The notes under the pieces were generated by a model, which was given only the letters and a program-made list of their open reading frames with translations, did no database searches and was not told the origin of the DNA. Of a stretch of 64,000 nucleotides of DNA, positions 11,460-23,518 are shown one piece after another (positions within the stretch are counted from its first letter, which is position 1; every line of letters begins with the position of its first letter). Origin of the DNA: Straminergon stramineum (Eukaryota; Streptophyta; Bryopsida; Hypnales; Calliergonaceae); NCBI GenBank assembly GCA_963920665.1, contig OY987272.1:6391001-6455000 (forward strand), given 5' to 3'. The translations under genes and the position numbers were made by a program.

Positions 11460-13699
11460 TCAGAACCAATCGACCCACTGATCGCTGCTAGAAGGCTGCC
11501 TTTTCTGCTTTGGAGGTTGATACCTCCCATTCTCATAGTTTGCACGCGAAATCAACATTTCTAGTGTCACTAGCTCACTCGAGTATGTTGTTCCCTCTAA
11601 AGCACTGCATTACAGTCACAAAATAGTTAGGGTTAACACTTATGAAGCTGAAAATAACACCACAGTTGTCTCAATTAGACCACAGTAGTCTCACATCTTA
11701 CAACCCTATGTATAGAGATGTAGTGGAAAAGAGAAAGAATGAAATGCCCTCGTGTACATACCGTTCCATGAGATTCTCTAGAACATCACGTTGCATAGGA
11801 GTCACCCAATAGATGCAATTACGAGGACATTGGCCAACAGCAAGCTGAACTCCATAGTCTTCACCTTGCCCAGGTCCTCCTACCATTAGCAATCGCAAAA
11901 ATATTTGTGTCAGTGTTTGGAACAGCTCTCAATTGTCAGCTACTCCATTATAACAGGCAGGAGAATACTCAGCTTAGAAAATCAACAGCTCAATCAGAAA
12001 ATAAATGGATAAAATGAACTTACTCTGTGAAACCGCCCTGGCACATCCAGTATCAGCAGCAAATTTGAAAACATCTGGTGCCCTATTCGTACAAGGATAA
12101 GGGCAGCCTGTCGAACCACACCGAAATAGAATTAACAGGGGTCACAGCCTTACGAAAAGACTTTCAAAACTACTGAACCATCATTAAGGTGGCAAAAATG
12201 ATATTCTCAGTACAAGAAAGATGTTTGAAAGCAATTTCAAACCTCGGCCTATGCAGTTCATTTCAAACACAAAGACATCTTCTGCTTCACATTCCGGATC
12301 CTCAAATGGATCTAGATTCTTCCTGCAGAGAGTTGCAGAAGGATATTTGAGGGTAACACAAGCTAAGCCATCAGCATATAGCGAAGGATGAAGAAAATGC
12401 ATGCCTAGCTACCACAGATCATGATTAGCATTATGAGGTACAAAAAAACTCAAGTCGACTTCCAATTCGCTTGATACAAGTTGTTAATCCAGAAAGCAAA
12501 TACTCAAAGCTGAATTGCATAGCACTGATTGGAACACTCAATGCTGAATTAATCAACCAATATAAGATCTTAAGCAACACCAAATCAATGCAACAATGGA
12601 GAAGAATTTGGTGCGAACCTTCTGTAAATTCTTTCTACACTCTCGTTTGTTAGAATCTGCACATATCAAACATGAAAAAACAAATTCATCAAACAGGTCA
12701 ATGGAAACTAAAACTATGAGACAGCCAAAGCCAAAAAAACATCTTGGAAACTACATGCATTCACACCAAACCTACAACTACATGGAGATTCCAAGCGAAT
12801 AACGAAAGTAACTTACTTCATAAGCCCTAATAATCCGTTGTGTGATAACATCTGCATCTTCCGTGCCCTTGTAAACATCAGGGTGAAACTCTTTAATCTG
12901 TCAAATAAAAACCATCACCACATGAATCGAAATCCCTAAAGCAATGCTTTTATGCCAAATACATCATGCTTGCTTCACTGCATGCAACCCAACAAGATCT
13001 CATTTAAGGTAGGGACACTCAAAATTGGCAGGGATTCAAAAGCGCCACTTGATGCTTCGGTGTAACAATACGGACCTATTGCGATACCAGAACATCTACC
13101 AATAAAACTTTGATAATTCATAAGTTGTTCATACGATATCCAAATGACTGATTCATGTGCTCATTAGAATTCTCATTCGTTTGCCATTAATACAAACATA
13201 CAAATATTCGACCAGCAATTGTCATCAATAGCAAAAGTGTCGATCTTAAGTGTTCGTACCTTACTCAGGAGAGCTTCACAAACATCCTAAAACAGACCAA
13301 ATTGGAGCAAACTAATCAAAGATACAAACAGAAATCCAAACATACCAGATTTCGAAATGCAACTTTAATATCTTCCTCAGTGCAGTCTGGGGCGACGCCT
13401 AAAACAGAGTACGGGCTCCCCCTGCTAGTTCCATTCACGCCGCTCCCGGACCGATCCTGCGCCCTAACTACCATATTCCTCCTCCTCACATTTCCACTAC
13501 ATCTTCCATTCCATCTGCTTCCTCCAATTCCACGAACATAGCCACAACTTGAATCTACAAAACTACACTCCTGGGGCTTACGATTCAGAAACCCAACAAC
13601 CACTTGCGTTTTACGTGAGTAAGCGGATGAAGAGCTTGCAGATTGCGAGGCTAAAAATTGGCAGCAGGATTGTCCGGAGAGCACTGAAAACTGCTCCAT
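11460..13699 (-). CDS. Plastid DnaJ-ferredoxin protein (J domain plus 4Fe-4S-type domain), DJC77-like
   Basis: Resembles the Arabidopsis plastid J-proteins with a ferredoxin-like domain (DJC77 type): an Hsp70 co-chaperone carrying an iron-sulfur cluster motif. Exons (minus): 13346-13699, 13260-13286, 12817-12897, 12619-12656, 12243-12322, 12024-12107, 11762-11879, 11460-11604; 308 residues. Residues 1-80 are Ser/Arg-rich with few acids, like a transit peptide. The J domain spans about 95-165 (SPYSVLGV...; HPD at 132-134 in EFHPDV). The cysteine domain follows: DPFEDPECEAEDVFV, CIGRGCPYPC (C190, C195, C199) and QCPRNC (C239, C243). No membrane helix. A 27-nt exon inserts nine residues just before the HPD; skipping it gives a canonical J domain. 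The frame is open upstream to 13960, but the Met at 13699 best fits a transit peptide. It is head to head with the PDCD2-like gene. Confidence 0.9.
13260..13286 (-). other. 27-nt microexon inside the J domain
   Basis: Flanked on the minus strand by a TTTTAG acceptor and an AAG|GTACG donor, phase 0 on both sides, coding DVCEALLSK. Joining the exons on either side without it gives AFRNLIKEFHPDV, the usual helix II to HPD spacing. Confidence 0.5.
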
Positions 13700-15158
13700 A
13701 TTGGGTATTTGAATTCGAGCGGATGGGAAGCTTGTGCAAGTAGGGAATTCGAGAAATTCGCCCAAATTGGAGAGATTGGTACAGTAACTTAGTGAAGGGC
13801 AGAAGCGCTCACCGCCCTTGCGGGCGCCGACTGTTGTAAAGGTGGCGGGGTTCGAGTGGGTGATTTGTTGTGTCCCGCGCTTTTTGAACTTTTGGGTGGG
13901 GATGCCGGTTCTCAATTGGTGGAGGGGTATCAGCCGGTCATTTGGTATCTTCACGTACACTAAATAGTGTAATTAGGTTGTCCCACACTAATTTCTTGCT
14001 ATTTGACACAATATAAATATTTATTATTACTCTACAAGAATGCACTACTTTTAAATTATGTGTTGTTATAATTGGGATTCATGAATCTCCATGTGTAGAA
14101 ATGAAAATATCTAAAGAAACATTTGTTGACTTAGATGGCTTTTAGAGTAATTTTCTTGGCATAAGGTAACACGATGGTGACATAATGTACACAAAATAGT
14201 GAAATTAGGTCGTCCCATACTAATTTTTTCAACATTTGACACTATATAAATATTTGTAGATATTGTACAAGAATATACTACTTTTGAATTAGGTATTGTT
14301 TTAATTGGGATTCATGACCCCCTATGTGTTCAAACAGAAATATTGGTTGGCTTCGATGGCTTGTAAAGTAACTTTCTTGATGTATGGCAACCTAATTTCA
14401 CTATTTTTTGTAGTTAGTGTGATTTTTTAGATATTTTTCATTTGATAACACCTTGGCACTCTAAAAAATGGATGGTTTAGAGAAATCATCCATCATTTTA
14501 TTACATTTTATTGTGGAGTATATAGCATAGAAATGTGAAATGTCTAGAAATAGTGTAGGATAATATAATGAAAATATTTGGTAAAGTTATCTAGTAAGTT
14601 ACATTGATGATTTGTCCTATTAATTAGGGTGGGATATTTGTGTCACCTAGGAAATTAATTAGAGGTAACTCTAAAAAAAATTGTGGAAATTAGTACTATA
14701 TATCAAAATTCCAAACTATACTATTGCACCCTACTATCAAAGATGATAGACATGCCTTCATTATAGGAACATTAAAAAGGTGGAAAATTTATTATTCTAA
14801 AATTTGCATGTATTCCTTCTGAAATTTGCATGAGCCCCTTTATTTGATTGTTTGGCATTTGCAACATTAATTTTTTTTCCCCAATTCTTTCTCTCTCAAA
14901 GTAATTTTCAAAAAAATTCTGCATTTGTTTTTCATTTTCATTTTTGCCAACCATGATTGCCGGATATGTGTGACTTTAGTAAATTAACTTTAGTAAAATA
15001 GTGTCACAAGGACAATCAGGACAAATCAGTGTTACTAAAAGGCAAGGGGGAGGGGACTTGAAGGCTTCGAAGCCAAAGGGCAAGCCTCGCCACACTCCTC
15101 GTCTTCTCCGATACACCTGCTCCTCTGTTCTTCCTTCTCCTTCCTCGCCGCTCTTCTC
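13700..15158. promoter_or_regulatory. Shared divergent promoter region of the DnaJ-ferredoxin and PDCD2-like genes
   Basis: The two coding starts face away from each other across 1.46 kb. The inner part is AT-rich and contains the inverted-repeat element at 13955-14422. Immediately before the PDCD2 ATG is a CT-rich leader (TTCTTCCTTCTCCTTCC) typical of plant 5' UTRs. Individual promoter elements were not assigned. Confidence 0.45.
13955..14422. mobile_element. Small inverted-repeat element with an internal tandem repeat, in the divergent promoter
   Basis: The motif GTACACTAAATAGTGTAAT at 13955 recurs at 14187 (GTACACAAAATAGTGAAAT), so two units of about 232 bp run in tandem; both go on with AATATAAATATTT and ATTGGGATTCATGA. 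At 14388-14422 the same terminal motif appears inverted (CAACCTAATTTCACTATTTT). The structure is head, head, inverted tail, as in a MITE that was partly duplicated. No coding capacity. Confidence 0.6.
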
Positions 15159-18100
15159 ATGGGCCGCCCCTTGCCTTCCGAATTGGTGGATCTGGTAACG
15201 CCCTGTTCGCCTCCCTTCTTCCTGGTTTCGCTTCACAAATTCTTTACAAATTTCTTCCAATGTTGCGTAATTTAGAGTGCTCTCACCCAAAATGATGCCA
15301 AAACGAGAATGTAGGGCCGCAAACTGATCAATTCCTGCTCTGTCTTGATCATGAGCTCTGCAGGATGAAAAGGAGGTCGTACTGGGATTGCCTGGACCAT
15401 GGGCGGAGGAAACCAACGAGCCTGCCGACCATTACACGACCAAAATCGGAGGGCAACCGGTATGTTCTGCAGCCTTGTGGATCCTTAGGTACCGTTTTGT
15501 GCATTCGAAGCTGGACGAACGTCAATCTTGATGTTAACCCTAAAAAACGAAGAGGCCCAAATTAGAGGCCAAATTAGAGGCCCGAGTTTTTTAGCACTTT
15601 TGAGGTGGTCGTATGGGGACTATTGTGTACTTCTCGTTCAATTACATGCAATGTTGTTCGCTGATCCTGGTGATTAAAAAATTGTGAGTGTGTGAACTAT
15701 AAATTTCACAATATGATCAGTCAAATTGGTCATTAATTAGTGTGAAATTTTAGGTTAATGTTCCTATTGAGGTTCAGAATTGTGGAATTTGCGATGTTGC
15801 ATTTTTGGATGTATTTGGTGATTGATTTGAAATCGCGCTGGGTGTGTGCAGGATTGGCCGGTTCCGCTCCAGGATGTGAACGACGAGTTGCTCAAGTGCG
15901 GGGTTTGTGATGGGTACCTGGGGCTTGTTGCACAGGTTCTTTCCATGTATTCCTTCCTCCCCGCCTACGAAATTCTGAGTGACGGCATTTTTTGTAGGGA
16001 TTCATGTGCGTTGCAAAAAATAGATATTGAATGGCTTCACGTAATCATGTTTCGTTTATGCCTGTTGATGGTTTGTTGCTTGGCGACAAGTGAAGGGCAT
16101 CAGCGTGTTCGAATGAGTTTGAGGGTTTCAGTGTGCGTAAGGGTTTCATTAATTCATTTCTTTACCTGCAATTTCTAGAGAATATCAGTTGTTAATTGCA
16201 AGCAAATTCACGAACGATCTGGTTATTAAGGGTGGGTTTAGGGTTGCAGATATATGCACCTCTTACACTCTACGGAACAAGGCTTGACGAGCGTTCCCTA
16301 TTTATTTTAGGATGTCCATCTGCAAGTTGTGGCGTTGATCGCAGCAGGTCAGTGATTTTTTTCTTCATCCTACACCCTTTGCAAAACATTTTCCATGTTT
16401 TCTTACCTCTTTTAATCCCCGAGTGCTTAAACTGAAAACTCCACTTTTAAAGCTTTTCCTAGTCCGCTTTTGAAGCTTTCAAAACATATTTCTATTCTCA
16501 AGAATGTAGGATATGACTTTGTCTTACTATTGGTAAAATTTGTTACCATCCGTGAAGCTTCTTAAAATGATTTATTCCTTTCATCTCCTATAGATATGGA
16601 AGCAGCCACTTTTGGCCATTTGAGCACTTAGGGGTTAATGTCAACTAGACAATATTTGTGCAAAGCGAAGCGATTTCTCTGCCTCATTACGATTTTTCCG
16701 CCTTTTGTGGTTCGGCACAGTTGGCGTACAATTCGGTTTCAAAAGGAGTTGCCCAGTGAGAATGCATCCCAGCAGGATCAAGCAGAGAGTGCAGCTGCCT
16801 CTAGTACTGCATCAATAAGTGGACCTCAGAGTGGGCTGAGTGAAGCGATTAACAACCAAGGGTATGTGTATGGTGTACTTTATGGTTCTTGTGTATCTTG
16901 CTGGCACCCTCAAGTTATTCAGAGATATGGGGGTTTGATTGAGGGAGAGAAGACTATTTGCATCACTTTCAGCATTTTGACGAATACGTAGGAGTATGCC
17001 TTCATTGGGAGATAATTATAGATCTCACTGGAGAGATCACTTTGGTTTCTACCAGATTCGAACTCTCTTGAGATCAATTTTTTATCACTATATATGATAA
17101 TTTCTTATGCAATCATTCAAAGTAGGATGCTGGACCTCTTTTGAAAGGATAGTAGACTACTCCATTTCCATTCAAAGATCAATTGCCATAGAAATTTAGC
17201 CAAATCATGCCTACACCACCTGCTAATTGAAGACCATCCCAGTATATCGGAGGGGAGGAGTTGGTAAGTTAAGGAGACGGAGCGAGGTCTTTAACGGTTT
17301 TAGTATCCTCTAACGTATGCTGTAGAATCCCTCACGTTGTCTGGTGCCCAGGTGGGGCGAAGACGCATCAAGTAGCCAGCTTGAGCCACAACAACAGGAT
17401 CGAGGTGAATGGTGGGATGAAAATTCCTGGGATGGATATGCTGGAGATGATGGCAATGAATCCGAAGCCATGAACTTGCAGGAGCTCGAATCTTCCTTAC
17501 TTGAGGCTGGCTATGCGGCTGCGGGAAATAGAAATCACCATCACCACCACCATCATCATCGGGGTAACCAAGGGGATGATGGTGGCTCAGATTCAGGGGA
17601 GGCCACAACTTCGAACCACACAATATCAGAGAGCTTTTTGCCATGTATGACCATCAACTCTCCTTTGCTTTTTTTAGGTTATCCCCAGTTCTCCAAACCA
17701 AAATTTGAGAGTCCACTTTGGAGTTTATGGTTGATAGTTACCTCCAAAACATATTCTATTGTTCAATAATATAGGGTATGATTTTTTCTTTCTATTGTTT
17801 CAGTTTGTTACTTCAAGCTTCCTAAACGATTTATTTCAACTCCCGTGTGGGAGTGGCTACTTCTGGCCATCTGGGCAGTCAGGGTCACTCAGGTTCAGCT
17901 TGACGTTCAGTTCTGAAAATAATTGATTTGTTACATTGTTGCAGCTCTTCCATGTTTCTACGTCTACACCCAGAGTGAGGAATCTACTCCTTATGAGAGT
18001 GCTACCACGCGGAGTGAAAATCCTGCAGACGGGGAGGTTAACGATTCTCTGAATGAGATAGAGGATCCCTATGGGATCGTTGAAGGCGTTGGGGAGCTTT

Positions 18101-19024
18101 GGGAAGGTGAGGAGTATGAGCCTGAGCAGGCAATCTTTGCTGACCGAACATACCTTAAGTTTAAGAAAAAACTGGATATAAGCCCGGAGCAGTGTTTCAG
18201 GTTTGATGCTCTTCATTAAACCGATGTTTCAATTGCGTTTTTAGGACCTAGTGCAGTGATTTGTTTTTTTCGTGGACTTCGTCGTAGTTTCTTGGTGCTT
18301 TTCTTGTCACGATCACGATTTATATTCTCATTATTGAATAGCGCAGGACTAGTTACTTGTCAATGTACCTGTGTCAGAACCAGGTCCATTTACACCGTCA
18401 AAACTTTGAATTATGAACCTCAAGTACTAGAACAGGATTTATCGATTCTCAAATGGTTGATGCTGCAGATACTCCTTTGGTGGTCGGCCATTGTGGGCTA
18501 CAGATGCTCATGATGAGCCTGGTACATGCGGCGCATGCGGAGGACCTCGGGTGTATGAGATGCAGTTAATGCCTCCTGTCTTATACTTTTTGCAGCAGGC
18601 ATACAAAGACCTTCCCCCGTCTGAATATGGACCGAATGACTGGGACTGGTCAACATTAGTTGTTTACTCTTGTGCCCAGGTATTGTCTGTTCCAGCACGT
18701 GCTTTGGAGTAGTCAGCGATTTTGATGTGAAAGATGGACAAATCTGAGGTTCATAGTGAAATGGTTTGACGATGTGTTTGCCTTTTGTGGACCTGTACCT
18801 GCTCAATTGTATATTGATGTTGTTGATCTTTATATTAAATTCTGAATTATGTAATATTATATTAGGAAATGACACAGAAGTCGTTGATCTTAACATTGAT
18901 TTGGGCTGTGGGTTGACAGAGTTGCTTACAAAGAGCTCCGGATCGAGCTATGATTGCCGGAGAGAGGACAGATTGGAACATAATTGTAGAAGGCACTATC
19001 CTTCAAGCCGAAGTTGTTAGCTAA
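15159..19024 (+). CDS. PDCD2-like protein (zinc-finger ribosome-assembly factor)
   Basis: PDCD2/Zfrp8 proteins act as dedicated chaperones of ribosomal protein uS5 in small-subunit assembly. Exons: 15159-15194, 15364-15459, 15852-15935, 16250-16347, 16721-16861, 17352-17644, 17945-18200, 18469-18679, 18920-19024; 439 residues with consistent phases. The N-terminal part has the signature [19 protein letters not shown] and [11 protein letters not shown], then the MYND-like cysteines: CGVC (60-63) and CPSASC (94-99). SWRTIRFQ follows. Residues 110-240 are acidic and low-complexity, with eight consecutive histidines (214-221). The C-terminal PDCD2 domain contains [34 protein letters not shown] and [13 protein letters not shown]. 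The start is the only ATG joining in frame to exon 2. Introns 4 and 6 contain related repeat sequence. Confidence 0.94.
16412..16638. mobile_element. TTAA-bounded MITE in PDCD2 intron 4
   Basis: A 227-bp element lies between two TTAA sites. The left end TTAATCCCCGAGTGCTTAAA and the inverse of the right end TTAACCCCTAAGTGCTCAAA match closely. No further flanking duplication is seen. It has no open frame. A decayed relative is visible in intron 6 (about 17664-17890). Confidence 0.65.
17664..17890. repeat. Decayed relative of the intron-4 element, in PDCD2 introns 6
   Basis: Shares, in the same order, AAAACATAT(T)TCTATT, the GGxTATGAxTTT motif, TTTGTTAC, AAGCTTC, GATTTATT and TGGCxACTTxTGGCCAT with 16450-16620. 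The terminal inverted repeats are no longer intact. Either an old second insertion or an ancient intron duplication. Confidence 0.5.
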
Positions 19025-20150
19025 TACTGACAGACACTAGTGAACAGCTGATTTGGGGGCTAAGAGAGCCCAATGAAGGTTACCGTTTGCCCATAGATTT
19101 CTTTGCCAATGTCTTTGTACCGTGAAGTTTCTGGCAATGCATTCTGCCACTAAATCAATTGAGTTTGGGAACAAGGACTTTGTCTTTACTAATCTTGCAA
19201 ATAGTTAAATTGCTGGCCAGGTTTGTGATCAACAAACTGTGCAGTTATGTGTCCGTAAGGTAGTCATCAATATCTATTAGTTGTAGATTTGACCTAATCT
19301 CTGATTTCATTTAGTCCACGGCACAATGAGGCAATGGCAATATAAGGTAGGTTTGCAGACCCAAAATCGCCCCCAGCCCAATTGCGTCCCCTACTTTTGG
19401 GCTCAATTGTTGCATCCTTATGTAGGGAAGATTGTGAAGGGTTGTCATTTTGACAACGCTAGTGTGGAATTGGGGTTGCAAGGGTTGGAATGGAATTGAA
19501 GTGAAAAGTCACAATTTTATAACTACCTTGGCTATTCCATAATCTTGAAGGATGAAGCCTATGACTATGTGGACAACTCCAATATCCCTTCCTTTGTATG
19601 CTCTACTTTGCCATGAAGTATGAGTGGAAATTATAGAGTACTTCATTTTATTTTTTTAGAGACTTAAAATCACATGTTTTCAATCCCTTTGGAGGATTTT
19701 CAATTGTCCCAAGTTACTTGTCTCGTTTACTTCAAACCTACTTTTAAGATTGAAGATGATTTCTCTTATTTCTGACATTTGTTAATGAAATGAAACACAA
19801 GAAACTTAGTTAATCTTCTTTATAGATAAAAAAAATTCTAGAAATCAAATTTTTTTAAAAGCATTAATTTGGAGGTTAGTTGAGTCAAAGACTAGAAGAC
19901 ATTGAACTTTTCATTGAATCTAAGTTGTTCTTATGTAGATGGAGTTGCAAAGAAAAATTGCCACTCTTTCAAATATTTATTTATTTACAATAGATTGGTA
20001 GATGTTTAAAATAGAATCAATCTTCTACAGAAATAAATTCCATACTTAAAATAATTTGGAAGAAAATTATTCCCAAGATTTTGACATCTATGTCAAACTT
20101 TAATTTCTACCCAACCTTCCCTATGTATATAGTACTACCACTCAAAACTT
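19025..20150. other. Spacer 3' of the PDCD2-like gene
   Basis: Presumed 3' UTR followed by AT-rich DNA. I see no gene, RNA or clear element ends here. Confidence 0.4.
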
Positions 20151-21485
20151 TAATTGTGACAATTGAGTTATACCATTGTGTACCAAATCTCATTCGATGA
20201 AGAATGAAGATATAGAGAAAAGCCAAAAATTGAAAGAATCACTAGAATTGTAAGCTCAATGTGTTGGAATCCAATAACACAATATTGCATGTTTTTCAAT
20301 TCATATTTTTTCTTTTTTCATATTTTTAAATTTTAAATTAAAGAATTATGTTTTTCATTCTAAATTTATTTGTGATAAAATTCCCAAAATATTCTAATCG
20401 AAAATTCTAATTTTAATTCCACCTTTTACCTTAAAAATCAAATTTTTGGAAAGAAAACCCAACATCAATAGAAAAATAATGCATTCTTTCTCAACTAACC
20501 AAAAATATCAAATTCTCACATATCAATCATATAAAATGATAAATTTAGTTCAATAGTGAAATTTGACTTGAAGGTCTTTGCCAATGATGTTTTTGGATGT
20601 AAAAAATGAAACAACTAATTGAGAAATTTTCAAACTAATCTCCCTTGTTGTTTGTATCTCTTGAAAAAATTCCAAATTAATTGGATTGTTTTTACTATTT
20701 CTACTTGTTTGTTTTTACTTTTGGCTACAAAACTATAACAATGACTATTATTCATAAAAGAAACTGAAATTCTTCGCAGCAATAGACAATTTTAGTTTTT
20801 TTATAATAAATAAAAAAACAAGATTGGTATTCAAATACTCCCTCCATTCCAAAATGATCTCTTTGTAGGAATTTTTTTTTGAATGAAGGCTAAAATAAAT
20901 ATTTTCTTAAATCCATTTTGCACTATAAATAGAGTTTGGTGCACTCCTAGCATCCTAGAAACTTTGAGTTTCATAGCCCTTTCAGTTAAAGTGTAGTTTT
21001 GGAATATTGAAAAGTAGAATTTTGGAGGTATTTTCAAAAATCACCAATGGGCACTTAATTGTTGAGTGTGAAATTGTCCATTTGTGGGGAGGTAGTATGG
21101 GCTCAAGACCATGTGTGGACCTTTGCTCCGCCTCCTAGAGCTTCATCTCCTTCAATTGGGCAACACTCAAAGAGATGCAAAAAATAAGAATGAACAATGT
21201 TGATTGACCCCTTCAGTCATTTCATTTGTCTTTCAATTGATAATTGCATGGATCGAGGGGGAATTACTACTTGGAGTTCTTCTGCTAGTCCTAGATAACA
21301 ATTGAAAGTCAAATCTAACCAATTCCCAACATCACATACTGTAATAGGAAGATCATTTGGGGATGGAAACTTAAGGCCAATTGAAATCTCATTTTGAAAC
21401 CGAGTGAACACAATTTGATTGACTAAATTTAGCTCAGACATGATATATGCCCATTTGGCAATGGATTAAGTCCTATTGGGGTTAA
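20150..21485. mobile_element. Copy 1 of an AT-rich dispersed element, with an insertion near its right end
   Basis: Collinear with 24707-25565: shared blocks include CAAAAATTGAAAGA, GAATCCAA(A)TAACA, GTATCTCT, TTGGATTGTTTTT and CTAAATTTAGCT. It ends TATTGGGGTTAA at 21485. Relative to copy 2 it carries about 570 extra bases (about 20838-21407) starting with CTCCCTCCATTCCAAAATGA, a Stowaway-like terminus; the matching right terminus was not found. The left boundary is not resolved. Confidence 0.5.
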
Positions 21486-21696
21486 AATTCTGACTAACTC
21501 TGCCAATATAAAATTTCCATTTTGGAATTATACTTTTCAATACTGTGCTTCTCTCTCCTCAAAAAACAGTGTTCAAAATCAGTTCACCACAAACTAAACT
21601 CAAGTCCAAAGCAGAAAATCCTGATAAGAAACCCAGGGCAGAAACTCTGATAAGAAAATCCTGGTAAGAAAATCTGATAAGACACCAAACCCTAAT

Positions 21697-22015
21697 TTCT
21701 CATCTCTCTCGTTGCTACCGAGCCTTGTTCAAGCTCGAGTGGTTTGTCCACATCGAAGCTCAAGCTCTTCTCCCCGTCGGCAGAAACTCGAAGCGCAGTG
21801 CTTGGGGGAGGCGTTCAATGGCAGATGACCGTGCATTGTTGAACAGCTATAAATCTCCAAGAAGGTACCAATCCCAAATTTCTCATCTCTCTCGTTGCTA
21901 CCGAGCTCTGCCTGAGCTGGAGTCTCCTCCCTGGCCAGTGACTACGGGCAGAAACTCGAAGACGCAGTGCTCGGGGGAGTCCGTCAATGGCAAATGGCAA
22001 CGCGTTGGGGAGGAT
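21697..22015. repeat. 183-bp tandem duplication overlapping the 3' end of the RING-H2 gene
   Basis: TCTCATCTCTCTCGTTGCTA occurs at 21698 and 21881. The downstream blocks, with CGGCAGAAACTCGAAG/CGGGCAGAAACTCGAAG and CAGTGCT(T/C)GGGGGAG, also repeat. The copy nearer the PDCD2-like gene lies beyond the RING stop codon and has decayed. Confidence 0.75.
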
Positions 22016-23281
22016 CGGTACATTTCCGCTACATCGCGAGCCTCCTCTACATCACCGCCGCTTGGGATCCCGAAAGAGAAGGACTCTGTCATCCATCTCT
22101 CGCTTATGGACGAGTGGCTGATGCAATCCTTGCTCTCTATGATCGCAATGTCCGCAGATGGTGAACGAAAGCTGAATCCGGCCGTGGGTGAAGATACCCT
22201 CTGCATGTAGATCGCTCCCCACCCGGGATGCTCGATTTCATTTTGTAGCCGTAATTCAGGGTTTAGGAGCTCAATGTCGCGGGGGTCTTGCGGCAAGGGG
22301 AAGGGACGATTCACCATAATCCATGTGGGAGTAGCGGCGTCTACTTCGATGGTGACGGATTTCGGAGTGGACGGGCCTTGACAGTAGGCGCTCTGTTGAA
22401 ACTTTGCTGTGCCGGTGAGTTCAATGCGGCAGACAGGGCATGTGACTTGGTTCGCTAACCAGGGGTCGACGCAGTGAATGTGGAAAACATGGCCGCAGTG
22501 CGGAAGTCTTCGGAGCGTTTCTGAGTCGCCGTACTCGATTAGGCAGATCGGGCACCTGCAGCACAAGAATTTCTTTTTTAAGTCAATTGTTCTCCGTTCT
22601 GTGGATTGTGCTAGAGCAGAGCTTTAAAGTGTGGGGACTTGCAAGAATGGTGACGAATGAAGGCAGATTGGGGGATGGAACTTACTGAAGCTCGTCTTTG
22701 ATGTTCACTGTGAGCTCGTATGTCTTTACAGTTGGAAAGGAGTCGATTATGTCCTTCTCGAGACCAGTTTTCTCCTGCAGAAAGAAAGACGACCATTACC
22801 ACCATTCAAGTGACCGTAGTTTCCCTAGTTTTCATTTTCTGTGTTCAAATTCCCACGTTGGATTGTTTACATGTCTTTAAAGAGTTCATCTGCTCTAACA
22901 ATTGCGATCGTTTATTGCACACACAGGGAAGCGCTCACTCTGGCTGACGAGATGCTACAGTTTCCCGCTCATGGAAGGTACCTTCGATTGCCCTGAATGT
23001 GATTTCCCGAATCTCAATTGCGGTAGATACTTCACAACTTGTCAGATTTCGAGGAGAAAACATGTTTTGGGTGATATGAAGTTGCAATTCTAAAAGGTGC
23101 GTGCTAAACGTGGCAGATTCGGAGATTTGGTAGAGGGACTTACGTGCACTTCATCAGACGTGGCGGAAACGTGAACGGAGGCGAGGCGATTGCGAAGCTT
23201 TCGAATGTACCAAAAGTAGAAGAAGAGCGCCACGCAGATAACCAATGTAAGCCCAAAGGCTATGGGCGTCTCCTTCATCAT
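21898..23281 (-). CDS. ATL-type RING-H2 E3 ubiquitin ligase with one N-terminal membrane helix
   Basis: Membrane-anchored E3 ligase of the plant ATL family. Exons (minus): 23144-23281, 22686-22774, 21898-22555; 294 residues. Residues 6-25 form a transmembrane helix (AFGLTLVICVALFFYFWYI) followed by a basic stop-transfer (RKLRNR). A GLD-like motif, GLEKDIIDSFP, precedes the RING. The RING-H2 is complete: C77, C80, C96, H98, H101, C104, C115, C118, with the ATL tryptophan W108. The long C-terminal tail (119-294) is Ser-rich, probably disordered, and I recognise nothing in it. The duplicated downstream copy shows that the last codons lie in a segment that was once duplicated, so the present C-terminus may be recent. 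Substrates cannot be inferred from context. Confidence 0.9.
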
Positions 23282-23518
23282 CTTGGCGACAGCTCTCTTT
23301 GAACAATTGACTCCAGCAGCATGTTAAGAAACACGACTCTATCAATCACGTGGAGAGCTCATCCGATTGCCTTCGAAAGGGAAGGAATCCTGCTGGCAGA
23401 GGAATGCGTTCCACAGGTGGGTTTCTTTGCCTGTTCACCTGACAATCCTCTGAGAAATGAATTGTCATTTGGAGCCTGGCTTCGCATCCCCAGCCAAGTG
23501 CTTCAGACCAAACTACGT

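Noticed and set aside
13700..13960. N-terminal extension of the DJC77-like protein to 13960
   Set aside because: No ATG supports it better than 13699, and residues from 13699 already look like a transit peptide.
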